The position numbers and the translations under genes were made by a program. The notes beneath the pieces were generated by a model that did no database searches, was not told the origin of the DNA, and saw only the letters and a program-made list of their open reading frames with translations. From NCBI RefSeq assembly GCF_001297705.1, contig NZ_LIRF01000003.1, forward strand, positions 248,001 to 312,000: a stretch of DNA of 64,000 nt, written 5' to 3'. This DNA comes from Chryseobacterium sp. ERMR1:04 (GTDB taxonomy: Bacteria > Bacteroidota > Bacteroidia > Flavobacteriales > Weeksellaceae). Of the stretch, positions 18,571 to 26,889 are shown in pieces. Within the stretch, counting starts at the first letter, position 1. Each line of letters starts with the position of its first letter.

Positions 18571-20085
18571 ATGGTAGGAAATATTATTGGAAATCAGAAT
18601 CCTGTAGTCGGAATAATCTACAGCTACGAGCTTAACCCATTAGGTATTTTAGGTTCTTTGGGAAGTGACTATGAATGGCATATTTTCAAAAAACAAAAAA
18701 CCGGAAGATGGAAAGATATTACCAACACTCCCAAAAAAGGAAATAAGGTAACCTATCAATTTGGAGAAATAGCGATGGGAATTGAATTTGAAATGAAGGT
18801 CTACGAAATCAAACATGGACTGCTTTCCGGAATAGGTTCCTCAAAGAATTTAATCGGAACTCTTTCTGTAATTCCCACAAGAAATGAAGTGCCTAAAATA
18901 GATCGGGTTACTTTGTTCAACAGAGGGGCAAAAGATAAAAATAAAGCCAATTATCGCGATACGTTAATAGCACAGGCGCATTGCATTGCCTTATATAATC
19001 AGGAAATAGAATTTCATCTCTGGGAAGATGATGCGGAAGGAAGAGGTCCGAATACGGAGATCAACAAAAAGAACCGCCATTATAAAACATACAAAGCCAG
19101 GGTAAACGAAAATGGTCTAGCCGAAGTGAAAATATCCCTGATGTCTGAGGAAAAAATACTTCGTCAAATGGCCAATAAATTTATGATGAGAGGCGATCAG
19201 AATGAAGGTGCTTATCATGAATACTATGTAACGGCAAGTCACGCGGGGAAAATACTTGGTGCGAGTCAGGTCAACGTGAATGTTGATAATCCTGATTATA
19301 AAAAAGAGAAACCTCAACCTCAAAAAGACACCCCAAAGTTTCCGGAAAACCCAAGGTATAACAAAAGAATCCCGACCAAAGGAAATATTATAGAGGCTCA
19401 TTTTGTTAATAATCAAGGGGAGGAATTGTCAAAAATTAGAGTGGGAGATCCTTTGCGGGTGAGAATACACAGTAAAAATATGGTGGGCAAGCACATTCAG
19501 TATGTGATTTGGGAGAAGGATGAAATTTCTCATGATGAAATCTACCGCAGCAAGATGATCAAGATTCCGGGTGATGTTTGTGATACTTATGCCATTATCT
19601 TAGATAAAGATATGTTTAAAAAAGGAATTAATTTTCCTTTTGGTGATCCCGATCTCACTGAACAGCATTATTTTATTGAAATTATTTCTTTAGATTTATC
19701 TGCCCAGTCGGTGAAGTTTGGAGTGGATATGGAAAATGGTCTTCTTGAAGTGGAACAGGTGAAAAGCCCTTCGATTATTAAGGAGCCGAAAGTTGTGGAG
19801 AAGAAAGTTTCAAGCTGTATTTGTCAGGAGCAATATAAAGATTTAATTTGGGGAGAGAAAATCGGTTGCAATGAAAGAAAAAAAGTAATAGAAGTTGCAA
19901 AAAACTTAGGGATTGATCCTAATTGGTTAATGACAGTAATAGCATTAGAAACAAGCGAAACATTTAGCACATCTATTGACAATGGTATCGGATATGTTGG
20001 ATTAATTCAATTTGGAAAAAATGCAGCTAAAGATATTGGTACAAGCCAAGATAAATTAGTAAAAATGTCTTTTGTTGAAAAATGA
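18571..20085 (+). CDS. Effector N-terminal part: adaptor region plus 5' part of a peptidoglycan hydrolase
   Basis: 504 residues. Positions 1 to about 415 consist of repeated beta-rich modules (YEWHIFKKQKTGRWKDI; EIEFHLWEDDAEGRG; GKHIQYVIWEKDEI), which I read as a delivery/adaptor region. From about 416 (SCICQEQYKDLIWGEKIGC) a lysozyme/transglycosylase-like domain begins: NWLMTVIALETSETF, then YVGLIQFGKNAA. The glutamate in ALETSE is the likely acid. The frame stops abruptly at MSFVEK, and the homologous continuation MIYVEKHL is found in the -1 frame. Base composition drops where the hydrolase starts. An intact product would be near 780 residues together with the next frame. Periplasmic murein cleavage in a rival cell is an inference. 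Confidence 0.75.
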   Translation: MVGNIIGNQNPVVGIIYSYELNPLGILGSLGSDYEWHIFKKQKTGRWKDITNTPKKGNKVTYQFGEIAMGIEFEMKVYEIKHGLLSGIGSSKNLIGTLSVIPTRNEVPKIDRVTLFNRGAKDKNKANYRDTLIAQAHCIALYNQEIEFHLWEDDAEGRGPNTEINKKNRHYKTYKARVNENGLAEVKISLMSEEKILRQMANKFMMRGDQNEGAYHEYYVTASHAGKILGASQVNVNVDNPDYKKEKPQPQKDTPKFPENPRYNKRIPTKGNIIEAHFVNNQGEELSKIRVGDPLRVRIHSKNMVGKHIQYVIWEKDEISHDEIYRSKMIKIPGDVCDTYAIILDKDMFKKGINFPFGDPDLTEQHYFIEIISLDLSAQSVKFGVDMENGLLEVEQVKSPSIIKEPKVVEKKVSSCICQEQYKDLIWGEKIGCNERKKVIEVAKNLGIDPNWLMTVIALETSETFSTSIDNGIGYVGLIQFGKNAAKDIGTSQDKLVKMSFVEK

Positions 20086-20918
20086 TCTATGTTGAAAAAC
20101 ATTTGAATAAAAACAAATCAAAATATAAAACTCTAACAGATTTATATTTAGCTGTTTTATATCCTTCGGCAAGTGGACATGGTTCAGAAAGAAATTATAT
20201 TGTTTTGGATGGAGCATCCTATTTAAGCAATCCTTTATTTTACAAAGAAAAGGGAGAATGGGAATATGCAACTAAAGTTAACAAACATGGAAAAATAATA
20301 AAATATAAAAAAGCTACAAACCCTAATGGAAAAACTTATGTATGGGAAATTACTGAAGTAGCTCAAGATGTTTATAATAAAGGAATTGGAAAAAAAGTAA
20401 AAGAATTTACGTGCAACTTAATCAAAGACGTTCCTAAAAAAACAGGAGATTGTCTTGATACTTGGGACGATAGTACAAATAAAAAAATAGGGAAACTACA
20501 TCCAAAAATTCGCTGTGCAGTAAAGAATTTTATTAATGATGTAGAAAAAACAATGGGAATTAAATTACGTGTTATACAAGGGTTAAGAACCTATGCTGAG
20601 CAAAATGCTTTATATGCGCAAGGTAGAACTAAAGAAGGCAGTAAAGTAACAAATGCAAAAGGAGGGCAGAGTAACCATAATTTTGGTTTAGCAATTGATG
20701 TTGCAGAAATTAAAAATGGAAAAATAGACTGGAATGAACAAGAAAAAATATTACCCAAAATAGCCCCAATAGGGAAAAAATGGGGCTTTGAATGGGGTGG
20801 AGACTGGAAAAGTTTAAAAGATAAACCTCATTTCGAAATGACATTTGGTAGAAGTCTTTCAGAATTAAGAAAACTATATGAAGAGAATGAAAAAGATCAT
20901 ACAAAAATCTCACTATAA
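20082..20918 (+). CDS. Effector C-terminal part: end of hydrolase domain plus M15 peptidase
   Basis: 278 residues. The first 65 (MIYVEKHLN, KTLTDLYLAVLYPSASG) continue the transglycosylase-like domain of the preceding frame. Residues about 145-278 form an M15 D,D-carboxypeptidase/endolysin domain: QGLRTYAEQNALYAQGRT, the zinc motif SNHNFGLAIDV (His and Asp), and KPHFEM with the catalytic Glu region and second His. It would cut peptide stems of peptidoglycan. Its ATG overlaps the upstream TGA as ATGA, so it could be made separately by re-initiation. Without the adaptor it probably could not be delivered. I treat both frames as one disrupted gene. Confidence 0.78.
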   Translation: MIYVEKHLNKNKSKYKTLTDLYLAVLYPSASGHGSERNYIVLDGASYLSNPLFYKEKGEWEYATKVNKHGKIIKYKKATNPNGKTYVWEITEVAQDVYNKGIGKKVKEFTCNLIKDVPKKTGDCLDTWDDSTNKKIGKLHPKIRCAVKNFINDVEKTMGIKLRVIQGLRTYAEQNALYAQGRTKEGSKVTNAKGGQSNHNFGLAIDVAEIKNGKIDWNEQEKILPKIAPIGKKWGFEWGGDWKSLKDKPHFEMTFGRSLSELRKLYEENEKDHTKISL

Positions 20919-20919
20919 T

Positions 20920-21726
20920 ATGAAAAACATTTTATTAACATTATTTGTTTTTTTCTCATCATCATGTAAAAAAGAGAATAAAATCACCAACAACAAACAT
21001 GATAGTAGAAAAATAATTGAAATAAATAAAGGTTCATTAAAACAGATTAAAGACACCACCCTTTTTATAAATTCTTCAGAAGGAGAAAATGTTAAAGTAT
21101 TAATAAATACAAAAAATCAGGATTCGATTATTGAAAGTGAAATATTGGGAGAAACAGGAAAATCTACTTATAAATTTACTTTTAATAAAACTTTAAAAAA
21201 TGGAGAATGTACAACATATAGATATTCAGAACCTATTTATGTAAACTCAAATCCCAAAATCAACATTGAGAAAAAAGAAAACCTATCATCTTCTAAAGAA
21301 TCATTAAATAGATTAACTAATATTTTTAATAGCTATCTTAAAGTTTTTCTTTATCAGAAAAACACGTATAAAATTTCAAATAACAAATGGTTGGGTAAAT
21401 ACTCATTAGTTATAAATGAGAATGATGAAGATTGGCGAGATATACATGAAATTCATTTAAATATTTCTAAAGATTCTATTACATATCTGGCAAAAGGATT
21501 TCAATTATACCAATATTATTTACTATCCCCTATTAAAAAAGATAGCTCTATAAAACTTAAATATGTAAAGTCTTTAGACAATACAGAAAGTTGGGCACTA
21601 AACAAAACCAAAGATTTCGGTACATTAAGTTTTGATGGTAAAAACTATATATGGTCCTGCCCTTACATTGACATTAATTTTTCAAACGGAAAAAACAAAA
21701 AATACACTTTAAGAAAAATACAATGA
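20920..21726 (+). CDS. Lipoprotein, candidate immunity protein
   Basis: 268 residues starting one base after the M15 stop. Leader MKNILLTLFVFFSSSC is followed by a lipobox Cys16 and KKENK. The start at 20920 is chosen because it gives a clean lipoprotein leader; the longer frame would overlap the peptidase. A C-terminal domain begins with WLGKYSLVINENDEDW and IHLNISKDSI, and a related pattern occurs in the lipoprotein at 23205-24317. The DNA is very AT-rich. Tight linkage to a murein hydrolase and periplasmic location fit an immunity role (inference). Confidence 0.75.
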   Translation: MKNILLTLFVFFSSSCKKENKITNNKHDSRKIIEINKGSLKQIKDTTLFINSSEGENVKVLINTKNQDSIIESEILGETGKSTYKFTFNKTLKNGECTTYRYSEPIYVNSNPKINIEKKENLSSSKESLNRLTNIFNSYLKVFLYQKNTYKISNNKWLGKYSLVINENDEDWRDIHEIHLNISKDSITYLAKGFQLYQYYLLSPIKKDSSIKLKYVKSLDNTESWALNKTKDFGTLSFDGKNYIWSCPYIDINFSNGKNKKYTLRKIQ

Positions 21727-21736
21727 TAAATTAACT

Positions 21737-22531
21737 ATGAATCTACAATCATATTCAAAATGGACTTACATTTTATCATTTTTTTTCATTCTATGTTGTA
21801 AAGGGCAGAAAAAAGAAAGTTCTACTTTAAGCACCGAACAAGTGAAAGATAAGATGGAAGAAATAAATTTTACAGAACTATTTAATGAAGGAAGTAATAT
21901 AACATTTACCCCAAAAGATTTAAATAAAAATAATTCTGAAATCCAAAATTTCAAATCAAAACTTAATAGTTTTGAATCTTCAAATCCAGAACCTTATGAT
22001 TTTGAGTTAAATGATTTATTATTACTTATTAATAATGAAACGTTTACGAATAATGAACGTTTTGTAGATAGTAGTTGGTTAGAATATTTTATCAATAAGT
22101 ATTCTTTTAGTAAAACTATTATTGATAGCTTGATGAATACCGCAATAACTCAAGAAAATTTTTCGGCTGTAAAAATATTAAATAGAAATTATATTTTTTC
22201 AAAAAAGCAACTTGATCATGCAAAATCTAAAAAAGAATATAAAGATTCGTTAAAAGGTAAGCTAGATACAGAAGAGTATTATGATCCTGCTTATTCTAAA
22301 ATTGATGAAATTTTATCTTTTATTATAAATGCATATTTAAAAAATCATATTGAAGATTCTGACGGATACACAAATTTAAGAAAGGATAAAAATGCCTCAT
22401 CAGAAGTTTTACAAAAAATAAAATCCGGCGAACATATTAATATTCTAGATAATTCGGGAGATTGGTTTTTAGTAGAAACTAAAGAAGGTAAGCAGGGATA
22501 TGTTCATAAAAGTAGAGTAAAAGCAAATTAG
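21737..22531 (+). CDS. Lipoprotein with C-terminal bacterial SH3 domain
   Basis: 264 residues with lipoprotein leader MNLQSYSKWTYILSFFFILC and Cys20 followed by CKGQKK. The middle is helical and unrecognised. Residues about 205-262 form an SH3b domain (GYTNLRKDKNASSEVLQKI, GEHINILDNSGDWFLVET, GYVHKSRV). SH3b domains bind wall peptides, so this could shield peptidoglycan from the neighbouring hydrolase, or compete for it. It is in the same direction and closely spaced with both neighbours. Confidence 0.8.
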   Translation: MNLQSYSKWTYILSFFFILCCKGQKKESSTLSTEQVKDKMEEINFTELFNEGSNITFTPKDLNKNNSEIQNFKSKLNSFESSNPEPYDFELNDLLLLINNETFTNNERFVDSSWLEYFINKYSFSKTIIDSLMNTAITQENFSAVKILNRNYIFSKKQLDHAKSKKEYKDSLKGKLDTEEYYDPAYSKIDEILSFIINAYLKNHIEDSDGYTNLRKDKNASSEVLQKIKSGEHINILDNSGDWFLVETKEGKQGYVHKSRVKAN

Positions 22532-22563
22532 TAGATCTAAAATAATACAAATGAAAATCAACT

Positions 22564-23145
22564 ATGAACCTACAATTATATTTAAAATGGATTTACATCT
22601 TGATTATGATAATTACAATATCATGTAAAGGAAAAAATAATGATCTGATAAAAATAAAAGAAATAAACTCTCCATCACAAGAAAATTTTGTGCAAAAATA
22701 TTTAAAAAAAGGCTATCATGTCATTGACGAAGTTAGTGCAGATTTAGATGGCGATTTAAAGAATGACAAGATATACATAACATCATCATCTGATGAAATA
22801 ACAAATGCACAAATATTGATTTTTAAAAATATCAACAACTCTTTTTCATTATGGGCGAAAAATGATACTTCTCCAATAATGGGACAAAAAGAGTATAGTA
22901 AGACTGTAACAAAAGGAGCTTATTTCACAATAGAATACAATAGAGATATTGAAGATAAATATAATCAGTCTAATTATTTAACATTTAAATTTGACGGTAA
23001 TAAGTTCTTACTACATAAGTTTAGTCAAGAAATATATGATGCAAAAGCAGATAAGAATTTACCTGTAAAAACTTGGACGAATAAAGATTTTGGTATTGTG
23101 AATTTTGAAAATATTTCATACGACTTTATTGAAAATTTAAAGTAA
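22564..23145 (+). CDS. Lipoprotein with duplicated leader
   Basis: 193 residues. Its leader MNLQLYLKWIYILIMIITISC nearly copies that of the gene 827 bp upstream (MNLQ-Y-KW-YIL), including the preceding ACT before the ATG, so the 5' ends are paralogous although the bodies differ. A DLDGDLKNDKIYI segment resembles FG-GAP/VCBS calcium repeats. The C-terminus TNKDFGIVNFENISY recalls the TKDFGTLSFDGKNY of the lipoprotein at 20920. The function is unknown; a periplasmic immunity candidate by position. Confidence 0.7.
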   Translation: MNLQLYLKWIYILIMIITISCKGKNNDLIKIKEINSPSQENFVQKYLKKGYHVIDEVSADLDGDLKNDKIYITSSSDEITNAQILIFKNINNSFSLWAKNDTSPIMGQKEYSKTVTKGAYFTIEYNRDIEDKYNQSNYLTFKFDGNKFLLHKFSQEIYDAKADKNLPVKTWTNKDFGIVNFENISYDFIENLK

Positions 23146-23204
23146 GTGTTTTGTTGAATTCAATATCTTTTATGAATATTTATAATAATCTAATTTACAC
23201 AAAA

Positions 23205-24317
23205 ATGGGAAAAAATCTATTGTTATTTTTATTGATATTCAGTGTGCTAAGCTGTCGAAAAAACGATGAGAATAAAACAAAAGTTGTAAGTCCTATTGAA
23301 ACCATCAATATTGATAAAGTCAAAAATATTGAGGTAGGCTTTTCAGACAAATACGATTCGTTGCCAAAACTAAGTATTCAAGAAATCAATGAGTCCGAAT
23401 TTAACAAATTAAAAAACTCGGAAAATTTATTGATAAATAATTCCGTAGAAAGAAAAGATGGATTTTTTTATATAAAAACTAATAATAAAATTTTGCAACT
23501 GAAAGAAGGAAACGAAAAAAATAACGTTAGAAAAGATGGGGATATTTGGTATGAATATTTAGGATTTTATCCATCTTTGGATATGTACACTATAACAGGA
23601 AATTCTGTAAGTGAGAGTCTAGGATTTAGTGATTTTGAACTTATTAATAAATCAAATGGAAAAGTATATACAATTATTTCGCCTGGAGATGATAAAGTAG
23701 AAAATCCTATACCCTCACCCAAATCAAAATATGTAGCATATTATTACAATCAAATGTATACAGATAATAATAGCTTCTTAGGAATACTTAAAATAGATGC
23801 AGCTAAGAATATTTCCGAATACAGGAGTTTTATATCGGAAGATATTAAAATATATCAGATTGCTTGGTCTGGAGATGATATCATTCTAATTAAAGCATCT
23901 TCCGACAATGGAAAAAGTTTTAAATATTATAAAAGTGATTTTTCTTCAAATCAAAAAAAAATTGCTAATCCAATTTCAAAATGGAATGGGACTTATACAT
24001 CAAGACTTGATTATGGAAATGGAGCAGGTATAAATAATGGATGGGATTTGGAGATTCATATAAATAATGAAAATATAAGCGCTAGCGGAAACGGTTATCA
24101 AATTGGATTTAAAGATGAGTTAACAGCAGTAGAAGATGGAAATAAGTTGATACTAAAACATAAAAAAAACATTGATGGTTATAGTCTTGGAGAAAATATG
24201 AACCCTGAATTTGTATTAATAGAAGATAAGGGTAAATATTATTTCAAATCAGAATGGGTAGATTCAGACATTATTACTAAGCCTCAAAAAAATGGATATG
24301 AAATCCATAAAAAGTAA
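23205..24317 (+). CDS. Lipoprotein, unknown function
   Basis: 370 residues. The start at 23205 gives the leader MGKNLLLFLLIFSVLSC with lipobox Cys17; the longer frame adds a leader-like but Asn-rich stretch. The middle has propeller-like strands (YVAYYYNQMYTDNNSFLGIL; QIAWSGDDIILIKASS). The C-terminal 100 residues (WNGTYTSRLDYGNG, LEIHINNENISASGNG, YYFKSEWVDS) share a WxGxY plus EIHxN pattern with the 20920 lipoprotein. I cannot assign a function. Confidence 0.7.
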   Translation: MGKNLLLFLLIFSVLSCRKNDENKTKVVSPIETINIDKVKNIEVGFSDKYDSLPKLSIQEINESEFNKLKNSENLLINNSVERKDGFFYIKTNNKILQLKEGNEKNNVRKDGDIWYEYLGFYPSLDMYTITGNSVSESLGFSDFELINKSNGKVYTIISPGDDKVENPIPSPKSKYVAYYYNQMYTDNNSFLGILKIDAAKNISEYRSFISEDIKIYQIAWSGDDIILIKASSDNGKSFKYYKSDFSSNQKKIANPISKWNGTYTSRLDYGNGAGINNGWDLEIHINNENISASGNGYQIGFKDELTAVEDGNKLILKHKKNIDGYSLGENMNPEFVLIEDKGKYYFKSEWVDSDIITKPQKNGYEIHKK

Positions 24318-24325
24318 CTTAAACT

Positions 24326-25159
24326 ATGAAAATGAAAACTTTTTTAATTCTAATTATTCTGACTTTTATAAGTTGTAAGCAAGGATTTAAAGAAAATATT
24401 CAGAAAAAAGAGATTTTACCCGTTTGCAGAGTTCTAATTAAAGATCATGATTTGTTGTTGATTTGCGGAGATAAGAAAATCATTTATAAAGATTTAATTA
24501 TTAATGAGATGTCTGTTTCAACTAATTTAATCAATGATGCTAAAGGTAATTTTTCATTATTATATGAACTCAACGCTTCAACAACAAAAACCAAAGAAAA
24601 GTATGATTTTATATATTCTGAAAATTGGCTAGCGTTAGTGTATAAAGAAATTATAAAATTTGGTAAAGATGGAATTACATTAAACAGATTGTACCTAGAT
24701 AATTTTGATATACTTAATAAATCCTATGAAGATTTACAATCTTTAGGTAGTAATCTTAGTGAAGAATTTAGAAAAAATAATATTACAAGTTTTATATATA
24801 ATTCAAAAAATATCTTATTTGCTAAAATAATACATAAATCATCACCTGAAGACGTTTTCATAAATTATCCAAACTTAGAAAAAGCTCCTTTAATTATAGA
24901 TAATGTAGAAGTAGCAAATAATCAAGCTTATAGTTTAGAACAAAAAGGGGCAGTAATCAATTCAAAATATTTATTAACTGCAATTATTAGTCAATACCCA
25001 AATAGAATTGTAGCATATATAAACTTAGCTGATGTAGATTGGAAACTGGGGGATAAAGAAAATGCTAAAAAAAATTATAGTCTTTATTTATCTCAAATGA
25101 AAAGCCAGAAAAAAGATCTTTCAAAAATCCCACAGAGAGTTTATGATAGAATAAAATGA
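24326..25159 (+). CDS. Lipoprotein with a TPR-like C-terminus
   Basis: 277 residues with leader MKMKTFLILIILTFISC, lipobox Cys17, then KQGFKE. The C-terminal third contains a TPR-like helix pair (PNRIVAYINLADVDWKLGDK, ENAKKNYSLYLSQMKSQ). It is the last of five consecutive lipoprotein genes. Its stop overlaps the ATG of a 10-codon leader remnant. Confidence 0.72.
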   Translation: MKMKTFLILIILTFISCKQGFKENIQKKEILPVCRVLIKDHDLLLICGDKKIIYKDLIINEMSVSTNLINDAKGNFSLLYELNASTTKTKEKYDFIYSENWLALVYKEIIKFGKDGITLNRLYLDNFDILNKSYEDLQSLGSNLSEEFRKNNITSFIYNSKNILFAKIIHKSSPEDVFINYPNLEKAPLIIDNVEVANNQAYSLEQKGAVINSKYLLTAIISQYPNRIVAYINLADVDWKLGDKENAKKNYSLYLSQMKSQKKDLSKIPQRVYDRIK

Positions 25160-25188
25160 AAAAATTAATAATTTTAATAATCGGATGA
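25156..25188 (+). pseudogene. Truncated lipoprotein leader
   Basis: ATG overlaps the previous stop as ATGA and encodes MKKLIILIIG, then TGA. This looks like the first ten residues of a further lipoprotein leader whose body has been deleted. About 30 bases separate it from the methyltransferase. Confidence 0.4.
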
Positions 25189-25221
25189 TTTCAAATATTG
25201 TAATAAAAAAAATAGAAAAGC

Positions 25222-26010
25222 ATGCAAAAAAAAATCAATAGAGAAGGACAAGAAGCGGCCCAAATTTTTAATGATAGAAATTTAGATTCAGACTATCCAA
25301 CAATTAAGCCCTTACTTAGAGAAGGGATGAAAATATTAGACATAGGATGTGGAACGGGTGCTATAACAAAAGATATTGCAAAATTAATTGGTTCTACGGG
25401 TAAAATAATAGGAATTGATAATACACTTGATTTTATCAATAATGGGAAATTACGATATGCAGAATACAAAAATATGGAATTAATTCATGCAGATTTATTT
25501 GATTATAAACCTCAAGAAAAGTTTGATTTGATAATATGTGCTAGAGTTGTACAGTGGTTGTATAATCCCTTAGAAGCTATTGAAAAAATGAAGTCTTTCT
25601 TAGAGTCTAACGGAATCTTATCAGTATTAGATTATAATCACGAAAAAATTGAATGGAATCCATCTCCACCTATAAGTATGTTAAAATTTTATAATACTTT
25701 TTTAAAATGGAGAGAAGAGGCTGGAATGGATAATTGTATTGCAGATAATTTGAAAGAATATTTTTCAGAGGCTGGTATAGAGAATATAGAAGTAAACAAC
25801 TCCGATGAATATTATGATAAAAATAGTCATAATTTCAAGTCTAAAGTTGGTGTTTGGACAAAAGTCGCAGGTTCTTCTCAGATGGTAGAAGAAGGCTATT
25901 TAGATGATGATTTACGCATAAACACAATACTTGAATACGAAAAGTGGACAGAAAATGAAGCTATTTCAATGACGATGAAATTAAATGAAGTCAGAGGGAT
26001 CTCAAGATAA
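25222..26010 (+). CDS. Class I SAM-dependent methyltransferase
   Basis: A 262-residue Rossmann methyltransferase. SAM-binding motif I is MKILDIGCGTGAITKDIA (near 33-50), followed by IIGIDNTLDFI and the motif IV-like FDLIICARVVQWLYNP. It is cytoplasmic, in contrast to the lipoproteins before it. Similar proteins act on small molecules such as quinone precursors or xenobiotics; the substrate cannot be read from the sequence. Its AT-rich composition matches the island. Confidence 0.88.
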   Translation: MQKKINREGQEAAQIFNDRNLDSDYPTIKPLLREGMKILDIGCGTGAITKDIAKLIGSTGKIIGIDNTLDFINNGKLRYAEYKNMELIHADLFDYKPQEKFDLIICARVVQWLYNPLEAIEKMKSFLESNGILSVLDYNHEKIEWNPSPPISMLKFYNTFLKWREEAGMDNCIADNLKEYFSEAGIENIEVNNSDEYYDKNSHNFKSKVGVWTKVAGSSQMVEEGYLDDDLRINTILEYEKWTENEAISMTMKLNEVRGISR

Positions 26011-26013
26011 AGT

Positions 26014-26445
26014 ATGAACGGAATAAAATTAACACCACTACAAATTTTTTCAAAGAAAATGAGGGAACTTGATCATTATGCCTGTTTTCATTTAAATTAG
26101 ATTTTAGATATCCCTAAAATTAATGTTATATTAAATAAAATCATTAATAGACATATATATCCTTTCTCCGAAGTTTACAGGAAATGAAGCGAGATCAATA
26201 GAACGATTGGAAATTAATAAAAATAATAAAACATTGATTATTAGTAGACCCATTGGTTGATGCAAAATAGAAACAACTGTTTTTCAATTAAAAAACACTC
26301 TATGGGATACTATTTCTTCAAAGCAAGAAAATATGAGTAAAAAATAAATTGAAAGTAACTTGGTGATCGTCAAGGGAATATAATCAATTCTATAAATATT
26401 TCTCATCAATACTATCCAAACGCTAATGATAATACCCGGTACTTC
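26014..26445 (+). pseudogene. Coding debris at the end of the accessory island
   Basis: No intact gene is present in this 430-base stretch. It holds a 28-codon ATG frame (MNGIKLTPLQIFSKKMRELD, 26014-26100). A coding-like piece without a start follows near 26136-26262 (KFTGNEARSIERLEI then NKNNKTLIISRPIG). The frame of the following gene can be read back to a stop near 26367 without a start codon. I interpret these as broken effector or immunity cassettes. Confidence 0.35.
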
Positions 26446-26823
26446 ATGGGTGCAGTATTCAAATATTTTTATATTGATAGTCATTATATTATACATATTA
26501 AATACTTAGATCTGTTTGAGGAATATTCAAGTGAGATGATTGCTTACATAAAATATAAAATTACAGACAGAGGAAATATAGTACGATATTTTGATAAGAG
26601 TTTTGGATACTATCAAAGTGAGTTAGAGGAAGGGGAAGTCATCAATCATTTGAAGGAAGGAGTTTGGAGAGAAGACTCAAGCTCTAAGGAACCAACATAT
26701 TATATGAAAAAATACAAAAAAGGTTTTGTAATAGACAATATTGAGGTAGTAACTGAAGATAAATCTGGAAATAAAATATCAACTATAATTGATAAAGACA
26801 CTTATTTACCCTTAAAAAACTAA
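26446..26823 (+). CDS. Hypothetical protein, possibly N-terminally truncated
   Basis: 125 residues, no signal peptide. The frame stays open upstream of the ATG for 26 codons (YSHQYYPNANDNTRYF before the Met) without a start, so the present ATG may not be the original one. The body has a weak MORN/YwqK-like look (INHLKEGVWREDSS, YYMKKYKKGFVIDNIEVV). It ends the accessory island, and the next gene is convergent. No function is assigned. Confidence 0.45.
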   Translation: MGAVFKYFYIDSHYIIHIKYLDLFEEYSSEMIAYIKYKITDRGNIVRYFDKSFGYYQSELEEGEVINHLKEGVWREDSSSKEPTYYMKKYKKGFVIDNIEVVTEDKSGNKISTIIDKDTYLPLKN

Positions 26824-26889
26824 AATGTTAAAAATAACATCACCCTAATAAGTTTGCAGACTGAAACACCCTTGCCATAGCTGCCAATT

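Noticed and set aside
20070..20090. Classical programmed -1 slippery heptamer in the effector
   Set aside because: The sequence GTT GAA AAA TGA does not give an X XXY YYZ heptamer in frame and no downstream pseudoknot is evident; a mutation or sequencing error is simpler.
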